This document shows positions 13,143-24,278 of a stretch of DNA of 64,000 bases, in pieces; position 1 is the first letter of the stretch; each line of letters begins with the position of its first letter. This stretch comes from Monocercomonoides exilis (Eukaryota; Preaxostyla; Oxymonadida; Polymastigidae), in contig LSRY02000042.1 of NCBI GenBank assembly GCA_001643675.2, positions 372,501 to 436,500 of the forward strand. The letters are read 5' to 3'. A program made the position numbers and the translations under genes. The notes under the pieces were generated by a model. The model saw nothing but the letters and a program-made list of their open reading frames with translations. It was not told where the DNA came from and did not search any database.

Positions 13143-14063
13143 ATGGAAAAGTCAAAAAAATTCTACTCTATGGTTAATGATCAAAAAAGTTTTATGGCAA
13201 GATCTGAAGAGGAAAAAAATAGTCAAACAGTATTTCGATTGAATACGATCTTCCATGATAAAGAAGAAACGTGGAATTGGTTTTTCAAACGTTTTAAAGA
13301 GTTCGCTACCAAGGATTGCCCTAAATGCAGATGCAAAAGGAGAATCAGGGAGGAAACAGAAGGTTACAAATATCTTTGGTGTCAAACTTGCCGAAAAAAA
13401 ACCTCAATATTTGAAAATTCCGTATTTTCCAAAATGAAACTACCAATAAATATGGTTTTGCAAATTCTATTGTACTATTGGATCGGAATTGGTTTGAAAC
13501 AAAATCATTTGCTGACGGGTGTTTCATATCCAACTATTGGTTATTGGACAAGCGTTGTGAGAGTTGTGTGCACACAAATTTGGAACGAAACGATGCCGAA
13601 ATTAGGAGGACCGGGAAAATACGTCGAAATAGATGAGGCAGTTTGGAGGAGAAGGAAATATGGAAGAGGAAGAAAGAAGGATTTGCTGTGGATTTTCGGA
13701 GGAGTTGAGAGGAAGGAAGGAGGAGGAGCTGGAACAAATTTTGTTATTATCGTGCCAGACAGGAAAAAAGAAACATTGATCCCTATTATTCAAGATAGGA
13801 TATTAGCTGGCACAACAATTATTAGTGATGAATGGAAAAGCTATAATTGTCTGAAAGATATTGGTTATGAACATATTACGGTCTGTCATAAAAGGAACTT
13901 CAAAGATCCAGAAACAGGTGCATGTACCAATACCGTTGAAGTGTTGTGGAGTCATTTAAGAGCGTTTTTTCCAAAGCATGGAGTAAGGAAAACATTCATT
14001 GCCGATTGTTTATCCATGTGGCTTGTTCAAAGGAATCTAAAACCAAGTTTTGCTGATATTTAG
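13143..14063 (+). CDS. Merlin transposase (ISXO2-like DDE domain)
   Basis: 306 aa from ATG 13143 to TAG. An N-terminal zinc ribbon (CPKC near residues 59-62, CQTC near 80-83) is followed by a helix-turn-helix-like region (VSYPTIGYWTSV). The DDE catalytic core comes next: D164 in VEIDEAVW, D229 in IISDEWKSY and E266 in NTVEVLWSHLRAFF. All three acidic residues are present, so catalysis is plausible. After the TAG the same frame stays open for 61 codons of acidic protein (14064-14249, ending TAA). That tail has counterparts in Merlin 2 and Merlin 3, so it was part of the ancestral protein. The present gene may make a C-terminally shortened enzyme. Confidence 0.88.
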   Translation: MEKSKKFYSMVNDQKSFMARSEEEKNSQTVFRLNTIFHDKEETWNWFFKRFKEFATKDCPKCRCKRRIREETEGYKYLWCQTCRKKTSIFENSVFSKMKLPINMVLQILLYYWIGIGLKQNHLLTGVSYPTIGYWTSVVRVVCTQIWNETMPKLGGPGKYVEIDEAVWRRRKYGRGRKKDLLWIFGGVERKEGGGAGTNFVIIVPDRKKETLIPIIQDRILAGTTIISDEWKSYNCLKDIGYEHITVCHKRNFKDPETGACTNTVEVLWSHLRAFFPKHGVRKTFIADCLSMWLVQRNLKPSFADI

Positions 14064-14249
14064 CAAAAAATGATTCATTTTATTCCAGAAGAAAAACCAA
14101 TTATTGCTGATGAAGAAATTGATTTTTCAGAAAATGAAGAAATTCCTGATGCTGACGACATACTGCATGGGCCGCGTGATGATGAAAAAGAAGAAGATTC
14201 AAATAGCGTTGATGACGGAGAGGATGCTTCTAATTATTCTGATGAATAA
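14064..14249 (+). pseudogene. Acidic C-terminal tail of Merlin 1 transposase, cut off by TAG
   Basis: In-frame continuation of the transposase after TAG 14061-14063. It is about 61 codons rich in Asp/Glu with a MIHFIPEEKP segment matching MIHDFVPTKE in Merlin 2, and an ENEEIPD segment also seen in Merlin 3. Conservation across copies argues the stop is a later nonsense change, or is read through. Confidence 0.65.
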
Positions 14250-14422
14250 GCAGAAATTTTCATTTGATCAGCTAGAATAAAAAATTATTGAAAGTTTTTT
14301 TTAATCGTTTTCCGACAACTTTTTTCACATTTCAACACTTTATAAACACAAAAGAAATCAATAGAAACAAGAATAATCATAATTTGAAAGTTCCGATATT
14401 CTTTTAATTTGCCAACAATTCA

Positions 14423-14942
14423 ATTTTTTGAATAAAAGAATCTGAATGTGTGTACAACATATTTTTTCTATTTATCTGAATGAAATTTCTATAAAGAAAT
14501 ATTTTTTGTAGAGAGTCTGATTTGCTGGCGAACGGAAGAGTTGAATATCTCTGAATCTTGGATGAATATATTTTGAATGCAGAAAAGAGCATTTTCAACG
14601 AAACAGAACAATTTGATTGATAGTGCGTCTGGCGTAAACATTTTTTTAAATTTGAAACAAAGAGTCTCACTTTTTTCGGAAAGCTGGAAATCAACTCATT
14701 CAAATGTGGGATATGGCTGAAAAGGAATGGTCAGCGAAGCTTTGTGAAAGAGTTTTGAAAAAATAATGAAAAATGAATATTTGATGAGGAAACAAAACAT
14801 TGTCTGAAGAATACAACATTGAAACATGTTTCAACATTTCTGGAAGTTTGCTATTTTCATTTTAAACTTTTTGAATTGATTTTGAGGTAAGTTCTGTTGA
14901 ATGGAGAAGGACTGAATGGCTTTGGAAAAGAGTCAGAAAAAA
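14423..14942 (+). repeat. ~520 bp dispersed repeat, copy 1
   Basis: Direct repeat of 53741-54258, with many perfect runs of 15-20 bp. Both copies contain a short conserved open stretch ending in MWDMAEKEWSAKL and AAATAA (14705-14767 here). Copy 1 begins directly after the target duplication of Merlin 1. The repeat is not itself recognisable as a transposon. Confidence 0.85.
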
Positions 14943-16154
14943 ATCGGAATTTGACCTTTGGAAGAATTCCAAAAAAAATTGGAAAAGGATAACGAAAGAG
15001 AGACAAGTGGGAAAAGAGGAAGAAGCTTCTGGATTTTTGGAGAAAAACACATTGTGCTAATGCCTTTTGAAGGTTTATGGTGAATGGAGTTTTTGGATGA
15101 AAGAATATCTGAGTGAAACTGGTGAAGAAAATGTGGATGAAGGAGAACGAAAGCGAGTGAGAAAGAGAAAGAGAGGAAATTGAAGAGTGTTTGAAGGATT
15201 TTGGCAATCAAGCTTATCAGAAGAACACAAACACACACAAAAAAAGATGAAAATAAGAAATAATTTGACAAACTGAATTGAATGGTTGTGAATTACCATT
15301 CTTCTCCAAAATGCACTTCAAACAATCATCATATTTTATTCGCTCATCATTGTTTTCTTTCACTCGATCGGTCCAAACAAATTAATTCAAGAGAGAACTG
15401 AATTTCAACAAAATTCCGAATTCTTCATTTTTCAAGAAAGATCCTCATTTCCACTGTTTTGTTCAAACATGTCTTTCAAAAGTTGTCTTTCTCTACTTCA
15501 CTTTAACTTATTTATATTTGAAGCAGAAAGTCAACATAGAACAATTGAGGAAATGCTGAAAATAGTGAAAAGAAGAAAGAAAGAAAGAGAAAGAGAAACA
15601 TCAAATATCACTCATCAAAATGAAAGGGATTCAATTTCTCAACAAGCTTTGAATGACCCGTTGATATTTTCATATGAATGAGAAAATTCAATGATTGGTC
15701 TTATCATTTTCATTCATTGTGAAAGAAATATGGTTGACTTATCATTTGGAAACCATTGAAATGATAAACACATAAACAAGAAAAACTTAGAGTTTTGTGT
15801 TGTGTTTGCCAAGCATCGGCTTTTTTGAAGACTTGAGAGGGATGTTGAACATTCATCTTGAAGATCATGAAATTGGCATTCCAAAGACACTTTTTTTCAA
15901 CGATATTCATTCATTTGTTTCTTTGAAAAGCTGCTTGTAAATTGATCCATTTTTCATTTTCTTTTCAGCTTTTTCTGTTCCTGCTGTTTCAAAAAAGAAT
16001 GTTTCAACTTCTTCTCATTTTTATTATAAAAATAAGGACAGCTCTCATTCTCAGTCAACTTCGCTCTTCTGAATTCCTTTGGTGTTTCAAAGGTTCAAAG
16101 AGATGATGAAGAATTTGCTGAGGAATAAAGTTTGTTTGAGATGAAGATATAATT
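14943..16154. other. Gene-poor region
   Basis: Purine-rich on the plus strand at 15110-15180, giving spurious minus-strand frames. A 70-codon frame at 15469-15681 (+) has no recognisable features. No RNA gene or transposon end was seen. Confidence 0.4.
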
Positions 16155-16905
16155 TTAGAATTTTTTTGTTATTCTCAATAATGATTCCAAACCATTATGC
16201 TTCCCAACACTGAACAACTCCTTCAGCCAACCAAAATTCCATTTGATTCTCACAAAGAAGTTTATGCCTTCTCTTCTCAGCAAGAGCAATGCAACAATAA
16301 ATATGACAAAATTGACAATGATATTCGAAATGGCAATTCCGTTAACTCCAATATTCAATGAAACTTTCAAAGTGCTCACCAAAAATGTGTCCAGAATGAT
16401 CGTTAACAGTATCTGAATAATCAGCAAGATGTACATGTATTTTTCTTTTTTCAACGTCACAAGAACAAGTGAAATAAACCTCCACAGCGTTGAAAATATT
16501 CCTCCAACAGTTTCTATTCTGACGTATGTCACTGTCACATCAATAAGTTCATTATTTTGCGCCATGAAAACCACAAGGGGCTTTGCAGCAGAAACCAAAA
16601 TTATGTACACAAAAACATAAACCGCTGCTGTGATAGTTATTCCTGTTCTGACCTTGTTTGCAAACTCTTTCAAATCATTCAATGACTTTCCCAAAAGATG
16701 GAAAAGCGGAAGGATCAAGGCTTCCTGGACCACTTCATAAAACAAATTCACCCATGACATTTGGCTTGCAATATTCACTCCCGAATCGCTCGGTAACTCT
16801 CCAAGAAAAAGATTCTAACTGTTTTTTGAATAATTGGCAGAATCATTGAGATGAAAATTGCTGCCCAAAGTTTGATGTTCACAGTTTTGAAAGTTCTCAA
16901 AACTC
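16155..16905 (-). pseudogene. Truncated MATE-family transporter
   Basis: The minus-strand frame from about 16810 to 16155 has the layout of MATE/DinF transporters: an ASQMSW...GKSLNDLKEFANKVRTG loop, several hydrophobic helices (VYVFVYIILVSAAKPLVVFM and ISNIIVNFVIFIVALLLL) and a conserved GVNGIAISNI turn. MATE proteins export organic cations using an ion gradient. The N-terminal helix (KLWAAIFISMILPIIQ-like, 16885-16812) lies in a different frame, so a small indel separates them near 16795-16820. An in-frame TAG also blocks the upstream frame. The protein stops after about half of its normal ~450 residues, and no C-terminal half follows downstream. This is a dead fragment. Confidence 0.8.
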
Positions 16906-19679
16906 TAATAAAAAATAAATCGAATTACACAACTGTGTTGATTTGTGTTGTTTTCAGACAAATGAAAAGTGACGAGCACAAAATCAGTAATATGGTTTCG
17001 CGGATCAAAAAACAAATCTTTTCTTCGTTCAAAAGAATTCAAAGCAATTGTGAAAAAATGACAAAACTGAACTTTCTTTAGTATTTTTTAATAATCACTT
17101 CATGGAACACATTGCATTCTAACTGAATTCTGTGACAACAATATTTTTGAAATAACCAAAACCAAAATGAACTGAAACATTGAAAACAACGTTAATGCAT
17201 AAGCACCTTTATTGAAAGGGAAATTTTCCATCAATTCCTCTTCTTTTCATTGAAAGTCACGATCTATGTGCAGTAGCCACGTTCGGATCAATGATGCAAA
17301 CTCCACTTTTCCAGCAAACCACTGGACTTTCTTAGGCAACCGAAGCAGCCTCTCGTCCAGGTTGTGTACAAGGCTGGCTTGGTGTCCAAACACTTCTTCC
17401 TCAAATTTCTGCTTCTGCATCGGTAATTTCTCTATCAAGTTTTCCAGAGATAGCAGTGTAATCCACCTAAGAGAAGAGAACAGAAGAAGGAACAGACTTA
17501 GGATTGCACAAAATGGCTGCTGACGTTTTTCATAGCATTTTCTGTCAAGAACCGAATTCAGTCTGAACCGGATATAACAACAATGAATATTATAACATTC
17601 GTTTTCAGTCACATTTTTCCATGCATCGATAATTTTTAGCCTATTTTCCATTCATTTTCCATCACATATGATAAGGGAGCTTAATATATATTTGGGAAAA
17701 AATATACAACTTCAAGCTTTTGCATTGAAATATAATTCACTTTTTATTTTCTTTTTGTGATTAATGAATTCTTTTAAACAGATTCATTTTTCAAAATCCG
17801 TGTGAGATCACAAAACATTTTGCAATGTTGTCATTGGCGCTAATTCATAGATATGAGAATCCAATCAATTACCAAATCTGAGGAAACTTTTTTAAAGATA
17901 TGAGAAGAACAATTTTATAGTACTTTGTGCAAAAAATGCTTGAAAGTCCATATTTTCCTCCAAATACTCTTATTTTCAATAAAAATAACACAATTTAGAT
18001 TTTAATTGAAATTGAAAATGAAGCATCTGGGACTATTGAAGATGTTTCATCAAAAAAAAGAAAATTTAAATTTGCTGTCTATTCCTATTTGCGAAATCAA
18101 CCCGAATTGAAATTCCAAAAGCCAAAAATTTTGGATTCAAAAAACATTTCATCATCTTGTCAGAACGTTTTGAGACCAACGTTTGAAACGCTTGATGATT
18201 TCCATTCAAAATACAAATATTGACATAAGCTGATCTTTTATGTGGATGAAACATCACTAAGACAATCTTATAATTTCCAAAAACTTGTTGCGACATCCTC
18301 GGAGTCTCCTGCATCCAATTGCCTTGCTTCTTCGAGAGTTCAAAATATGACGCTTGTGGCTGCTGTTGCCTTGGATGGCTTTTCTTTTCCCACAATTGTT
18401 CTTTAGCTAAGTTCCAATATTTGGGAAGAGTTGACTCCTTTGCTATATCCTTCGCATGATGTGTGGAGCAATCCAAACGGTTGGATGAAGTTTTCTTTAT
18501 TCGAACGACACTCTTTTCGTGTTCTGGATCCAAAAATATTAGAAAGAAAGAAAAGAATGTGATTAACGGAAGAGAGATGTTTGATATTAAAATATTCGCA
18601 CAGCTCTCGTGCAGATCCTATAATTCGGAGAAAAATTTTGGAAAAGAATGTGGATGTCATTACATTTGTTCCTCACACTACACATATTTCACAACCTCTT
18701 GATTGATGTGTGTTTACTGTTTTGAAATCAGTTAGAAATTCATCAACTTAAATCCCACAATCTTCAACTGCTTCTTCGAACAGAAAGGCTTTGGCAGACA
18801 TCCTTCTTCAAGCTCTTCACTCACCATTTGCACTATCAGTAATAAAGAATGCTTATGATGCAAATGGTGTTTTTTTTAAGATCGTCAGAACCAGTTTTAC
18901 GGAAATTGCTCAAACACTCATAATTTCCTTTTCCCACTTATGCAAATCGTTTTGATTTTTACGGAAAACTGCTCGCAAATGAGGATTTCCTAGAAAAGTG
19001 GGAAGAAGATATCTTTATTCGAACAAGTGCGAAATGTTCCGAAGCCGAAGAAGAAACAGAAAACATTGAAGAAACTATTCCATCAAAGTCAAAAATGAAA
19101 AGAGTTAATCGAAGAATATTGCATGATGATTTGGTAAATATCGAAGAAGAAAATTCTGCAGATCAAAGTTCAGGAAAAAGAATAACAAGAATATCATTTG
19201 ACTCAAGTTTTGTTTATTTTTGTTTCTGGATTCTGTTTCTTTTGTATTTTATCACTTTAAAAATTTGGTGCCAAAAAAATGGTGCCAATAAAAACACTAA
19301 CTTAATAATTCAGATCATTTTTTTCTTTGAAAGAAAGTCAAACGTGATTTGAATAGAATAATGTATTTCTTCAACAGAAATATGTGATAAAAAAGATTTT
19401 TTATTCACAAATGATATTTTCACAACTCTTGACTTGGATATTTTTTTTATATGAAAACACAGAATAATGTTTGAAAACTTTCTTATCATCGTTGCTCCAT
19501 TTAATGCGATTTGACAATTAAAATGAAACAGTGTTATCAGCATCACTCTTTCATATGTCAATTTATTCATATTTTTCAAAAGATCAGTCATTTGATTCAA
19601 ACCACACTTCGGATTAGTTTTTTTATGTATAAAGGATTTATTGATCTATTGTGATACAGAAAAGTGAACAACAAAAGGA
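16906..19679. other. Gene-poor region with unidentified open frames
   Basis: 17247-17651 (-) is a 134-codon frame whose second half is less AT-rich (a leucine-rich helix ending FASLIRTWLLHIDRDF). It may be a decayed exon, since a possible acceptor TCTCTTAG lies inside it. 18066-18533 (-) is a 155-codon frame without known motifs. About 18950-19352 (+) is an open stretch with an acidic middle and a hydrophobic end. None could be assigned; all may be gene relics. MITE copy A lies at 17688-17967. Confidence 0.35.
17688..17967 (-). repeat. ~275 bp MITE family, copy A
   Basis: Bounded by imperfect inverted ends: TTTGGGAAAAAATATAC at the left, and GAAAGTCCATATTTTCCTCCAAA at the right. Internal sequence is shared with copies B, C and D. 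Same orientation as D. Confidence 0.65.
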
Positions 19680-21026
19680 ATGATTATTATTTTTGTTTAT
19701 TTCCTAACTGTTTCATTGACGTGCACACAAGAAGTAAGTGATGAAACATTTACAGAAGTTTATGTCAAACAAAGTGGAGATGACAGAAACAGTGGAACTT
19801 CTATCGGTCAGGAAGTGAAATCATTGCATCATGCTTATTCTCAATTAGGAAATGACATAGCATGCAAGATAAATGTTGTTCATGATGCAACTCCTCTTAT
19901 AGCAGAGAAAATTGAGTGCAGCAAAGATCAAGGAATAATCATTGAAGGTGTTAAAAGTGATGGAAGTTGTTGCACAGAAGTTGCTGTTGATTGCGATGAC
20001 TTTTTATCATCAATATCATATGCATCTTTATTTAATTGCAAGAAATCTGTGGAATTCAAACATTTGGCATTTCGATTTTCAATAACTGAACATAAGTGGT
20101 ATGTTCTAATTGGATCATCATCAAACGAATCATCATTGGTGATTAATAACTGCAAATTTGTGAGAGTTGGGATGCAATCACAGGGAGGAATAGCTGTTAA
20201 TGTTGATGGAAACAGTTTTGTGGCAGCCCGTCTCGTGCAGGCATATTACGGAAAAGTTGAAATGAATTCAGTTTCATGCACAGATGAAACATCATTTGTG
20301 ACATTTGAATATAATCTGTTTGATTTCAATGAAGCTAAGGAAGTTATATTAAATGGAGTGGAGATAAGCAAAGTGAATGTTGAAAGAGCGGCCGTCAGTA
20401 TAAAAGACAGTGGAAATTCAATTAGAAATATCTCAATTGAGGGACTTAACGTTCAGGATGTCAATTCAGAAAGTGGAGTTGCAGGCTTGGATATAACATG
20501 TGAATTGGAGGGATCAATAGTATCCATTGGTCGGAAAAACAAATGCACGTTCAAGTCATGCTCAGTTACAAGTGGACGTGCAGGTGCAATATGCATTTTC
20601 ATGATGGAAACTGTGTCTTTTCTGAAACTTCCACTTGCAAACAATTTGGAAATCGACAGTTCAAACAACGCCAATTCAACTTCAAGATCGTTGTTTCTCA
20701 TTGCTCCAGATTTCGAATCATTCTGCGAGCAGAAAGATTCATTCGAGTTTGCAGACGAATTCAATGAATCAGCTGTTGGATGGATTTTGGCAACAAAAGA
20801 TTCTGACTTCGAGCCAGTGGATGCATACGAAAAGTTCATTAAAGTGAGACATGAAAAACAAAAGAATGATCCCGAAGCTGCAAAAAAAGACAACAAGAAA
20901 AAAGCAGGAACAATTGTTGCAATTGTTGTGCCTATAGCAGTTGTTGTTGTAACCGTTGTTGTGGTTGTTGCTGCTGTAATTGTTATTAGGAAAAGGAAAT
21001 CAAAAAGCGGTAAGGAAAAGCATTAA
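19680..21026 (+). CDS. Type I beta-helix surface protein
   Basis: 448 aa, single exon, ATG 19680 to TAA. Residues 1-17 form a signal peptide (IIIFVYFLTVSLTC core). Residues ~25-60 (EVYVKQSGDDRNSGTS, then SLHHAYSQL) match the start of DUF1565/pectin-lyase-like repeats. About residues 60-350 are a series of short strands with Asn/Cys/Ser turns, as expected of a parallel beta-helix. Residues ~395-440 carry a Lys-rich stretch, one strong transmembrane segment (VAIVVPIAVVVVTVVVVVAAVIVI) and a short basic tail, so the protein should be plasma-membrane anchored with the helix outside. It belongs to the same broad class as the pseudogenes at 10-12 kb and 31-32 kb but is intact. A TATAAAGG run lies about 50 bp upstream. 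Ligand or role unknown. Confidence 0.82.
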   Translation: MIIIFVYFLTVSLTCTQEVSDETFTEVYVKQSGDDRNSGTSIGQEVKSLHHAYSQLGNDIACKINVVHDATPLIAEKIECSKDQGIIIEGVKSDGSCCTEVAVDCDDFLSSISYASLFNCKKSVEFKHLAFRFSITEHKWYVLIGSSSNESSLVINNCKFVRVGMQSQGGIAVNVDGNSFVAARLVQAYYGKVEMNSVSCTDETSFVTFEYNLFDFNEAKEVILNGVEISKVNVERAAVSIKDSGNSIRNISIEGLNVQDVNSESGVAGLDITCELEGSIVSIGRKNKCTFKSCSVTSGRAGAICIFMMETVSFLKLPLANNLEIDSSNNANSTSRSLFLIAPDFESFCEQKDSFEFADEFNESAVGWILATKDSDFEPVDAYEKFIKVRHEKQKNDPEAAKKDNKKKAGTIVAIVVPIAVVVVTVVVVVAAVIVIRKRKSKSGKEKH

Positions 21027-21693
21027 GAACAGGAAACGAGCAGCAAAGAAAGCAGAAAAAAATCAGATATGTTATTGGATCAATTTGATAATAATCAAGA
21101 TTCTCGATTTTGTAATTCCATGTACAGTCATCTTTTTCTTTTCTTTTAAGGGAAAATTCTTTTTCTTGATTTTTTGATCTGTTTTCCAATTCTATTATGT
21201 ATTTCATCCAAAAACCCACGTCACTCAATCAAATGCAAATGGATAATAAAAAGAAAAATAACTTGTCATTCAAAAGAACATTATAAGGACATTTGCGTAT
21301 TTTCGTTATTTATTTCCTAAAAATCTTTTTTTTTATTTCCATTTTGTTCTTTAGATGAAACATCATTCAAAAGGAAAAGAAAAACATTTGTTTGGAAATT
21401 GATGATGGATAGAATGGACTTTGTGAAATCATAAGCTTTGAATCATAAGACTTTAGCATTCTTCCAGATTTTTCTGGAATTCATCCTTTTTGCACAATTT
21501 TCATTTTTAACCATTGAAAAGATTTATCCAATTTCAATACATCATATTTTGCACAACGACTTATGCACACCATTTATTATTCAACTTTGGCAAACTTCTC
21601 ATTCAAAATAAATAAAATTAAGTATTTTTTTATTAAATATTTTTTGTGAAATATTGGTTTTTGGCTGAATGTTTGAAAGTGATGAAAATATTA
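21027..21693. other. 3' flank of the surface protein gene
   Basis: AT-rich with no gene seen. Confidence 0.4.
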
Positions 21694-22149
21694 TACAGTC
21701 TAAATCGGATAATATCACATCGGTTTTTGCACAACTTTTTGTGACTATATCCGATTGTGATAATATCCGATGCTGTTTTACATTGAAAAATATAAAAACA
21801 AATTAATTAATTAATTAATTTTGTGTCAATTTTTTAACATTTTGGAAAATTCTTCATTGAAACGCATTTTTCAATAGAAAAAACTATTTTTTGGGTTTTA
21901 TTATGTTATTCAGACTTATTTGAACATTATTTTGAAAAATTGATTTTTTGAAATTTTTGATTAAAAAATCAATTTTTCAATTAAAAAATCACCCATTATC
22001 ATTAAAACTGTGATTATATATTTTCAGCCCTGTGATTATATGAGATGGAAAATGAATGAAAAACAAGCAAAAAATGTCGGTGCATCTAAAAATGTGACAA
22101 TAAACGATGTTGATTATATTCGATGTGATTATATCCTGTTTGGACTGTA
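21694..22149. repeat. TA-flanked MITE with Tc1/mariner-like ends
   Basis: A 452 bp element (21696-22147) with ends CAGTCTAAATCGGATAATAT and, at the right, ATATCCTGTTTGGACTG. These form ~27 bp imperfect inverted repeats, flanked by TA on each side. A second inverted copy of the terminus lies just inside the left end (about 21750-21778), making a compact hairpin. No transposase is encoded. CAGT ends with TA duplication fit the Tc1/mariner superfamily. Confidence 0.75.
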
Positions 22150-22366
22150 TTCTGTCAATATTTGTTCATAAGATAAAAATATTGAACCACAAATATTATT
22201 ATTTGTGAATCAACATAAAAATTTTCGGTTTTTCATAAAAAACATCTTCTTGGAAATTGAATAATTTGCAAATAAATTCATCTCGCATTGTAAAATTACA
22301 CATTTTTTCTATCATGATACGTTATTTTCACTTCGAAATATCTATTAGAACAAAAAAAAAAAAAAA

Positions 22367-22414
<48 letters not shown>

Positions 22415-23462
22415 AAGTGAAGAATTATGAAAGTCCTTTTTCAGATTTATTCGATTGTGTAAAATGAATATTTTCATGATCTTGTATTGATGCAAATAAT
22501 ATTTTTGCAAGAATAATGTGTAATCTGACAATGTGAGGTGAAATAATTCTAAGATAATCCGATTTCCAAGAAGATAATTTTTTTCTGAGAAATCAAAATA
22601 TTTCATGATTATTCACAAATTTTAATAACATAGATTCAATTTCTCATCTGTATTTTGAATATTGACTATATGTCTTATTTTTATCACATTCCGATACTCT
22701 GCCAAAAACCAATTCTTCAAAAAAATTTTCCAGTGAAAATACTCAATTTTTTTAAATTTCGAAAAATAAGTTTAACTATTTCGAATAATAAATAGGTTTT
22801 TCAAAAAGATCACATATCATTGAACTTAAGTCATATGCATTGCCAACTTCACTATTATAAGAATAATACTCATATTGTTTTTCAAGAAGATGTCTAATTA
22901 TTACAAACCTATCATTATCAACGAATAATGTAATTGCAACAAATTCACAACAACAAGAAGGTTCCTTTGAATAGAATGATTAATTAACTCGAACATTTTT
23001 CTGAACCCAGTTATAATTTTTTATTCGGATGAATATGATAAATTCGATGAAATAATTCAAAAACAAATTTTCAAGAAAGTCATTTTTTTCTTTGAAAAGT
23101 CACAAACAATTAATTGATATGAAAAAAAGTTCGAAAATGATCAAAAGATTGAAATTATTCCTTTCCCATTTAAGTTTGATTTTTATTATGATAAAGTTCT
23201 TTTAATCTGGATATCTTTTTCCTGATCAAATTTTAAATAACAAAAAATTTTAACACACTTTTTGGAAATAATAACTCATTTTTTAAACATAAAAAAAAGC
23301 CTGTAATAAAAATTTCTGATTAAATTTCTATGCCTAATCTCTGATGGGGGAAGATGGGTGTGTTTCCTTCTCCATCCATGATTAGTGCCTTCCCTGAGGA
23401 GATAAGGAAAAAGCAACGGGGCTTATTAAAAAAGAATTTATTCAGAAAATAAACTTTTTACT
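22150..23462. other. AT-rich gene-free region
   Basis: Contains two adjacent poly(A) tracts at 22352-22413. No gene, RNA or transposon end was recognised. Confidence 0.45.
22352..22413. repeat. poly(A) tracts
   Basis: 18 As, then GT, then over 40 As. Confidence 0.95.
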
Positions 23463-23740
23463 ATTTGTGGGAAAATATGGACTTTCAAGCTTTTTATGCA
23501 CAATCATAAAAAAAAATTGCTTCACTCATAACTTTATATCGCTTTCTCAGATTTTGAAATAAATTTGATTTTCATCTCTGCACACAGGCATCGTTGAAAT
23601 CAAATCATTAAGTTTTCCAACATTTCACAAATGTCAAAATATGAACCCACATTCATTAATTTTTTTTTCACAAAAAGTGAATCAAAAGAACACAATTTTT
23701 CAATGAAAACGCATGAAGTCAAATATTTTTCCCCATATTT
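23463..23740 (+). repeat. ~275 bp MITE family, copy B
   Basis: Left end TTTGTGGGAAAATATGGACT, followed by TTTCAAGCTTTTTATGCACA. The right end is the reverse complement of ATGGGGAAAAATATTTGAC. Similar to copy C along its length, and the similarity runs on downstream to about 24260 (matching 33680-33945), so copies B and C sit in a longer shared repeat. Confidence 0.75.
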
Positions 23741-24278
23741 CGAAAAAAATATTCATTTTTTTTCACAAAAAAAAACTATCTGGATAAAAAAAACACAAAT
23801 TTATTAAAATTATTAAAATCTCCTCTTTCTCAATGATGCAACAAATGAACTGTTTTGGAATGTGGAAACGATGTCAAAACTTGATTTATGACATCAATGA
23901 CTGTTTTTTAATAGGGATGAACAAAAAAACTAATTGGCTTCTCCTTTTTGAAGTCATGCTTTTTTTTTCGAAACCTGAACAATAAATTAATCTCAATGCT
24001 GTTTTTGAAATAATGAGCAATAGTTCATGCATGTTGTTAATAATGGATGAATTGCACAATTTTTGTGTAATTGTGAAATTAATGAAATATTTTGAAATTC
24101 ATATATGTTATTTTGAAATAATCATGAAATTTTGAAATTTTCTAGAAAAATTGAAAATAAGGATGTTATTTTAAGTTTCAGCAACAAATTTCAAGTTTTA
24201 AATAAATAGTGGGAAGATCTTCGTTTTTCTCCTAAAAATTGTTGCATTCAAAAATAGCTGTTTATTTATCACAAGTAT
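23741..24278. other. Gene-free region, shared with the flank of MITE copy C
   Basis: Weak similarity to 33680-33945 (for example TTGAAAATAAGG and AAAATAGCTGTT in the same order). Otherwise nothing was seen. Confidence 0.4.

Larger units (their letters stand above)
13006..14421 (+). mobile_element. Merlin 1: Merlin (IS1016/ISXO2-like) DNA transposon
   Basis: The element runs from 13014 to 14413 (1400 bp). Terminal inverted repeats of about 35 bp start GGCAAA at the left and end TTTGCC at the right, with a shared ATATCGGAACT core. Eight-base target duplications flank it: AACAATTT at 13006-13013 and AACAATTC at 14414-14421. The flanks are contiguous in a related repeat at 53721-53760, which serves as an empty site (target AAAAATTT). 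Eight- to nine-base duplications are typical of Merlin elements. It carries one transposase gene with an acidic tail beyond a TAG. Confidence 0.88.
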
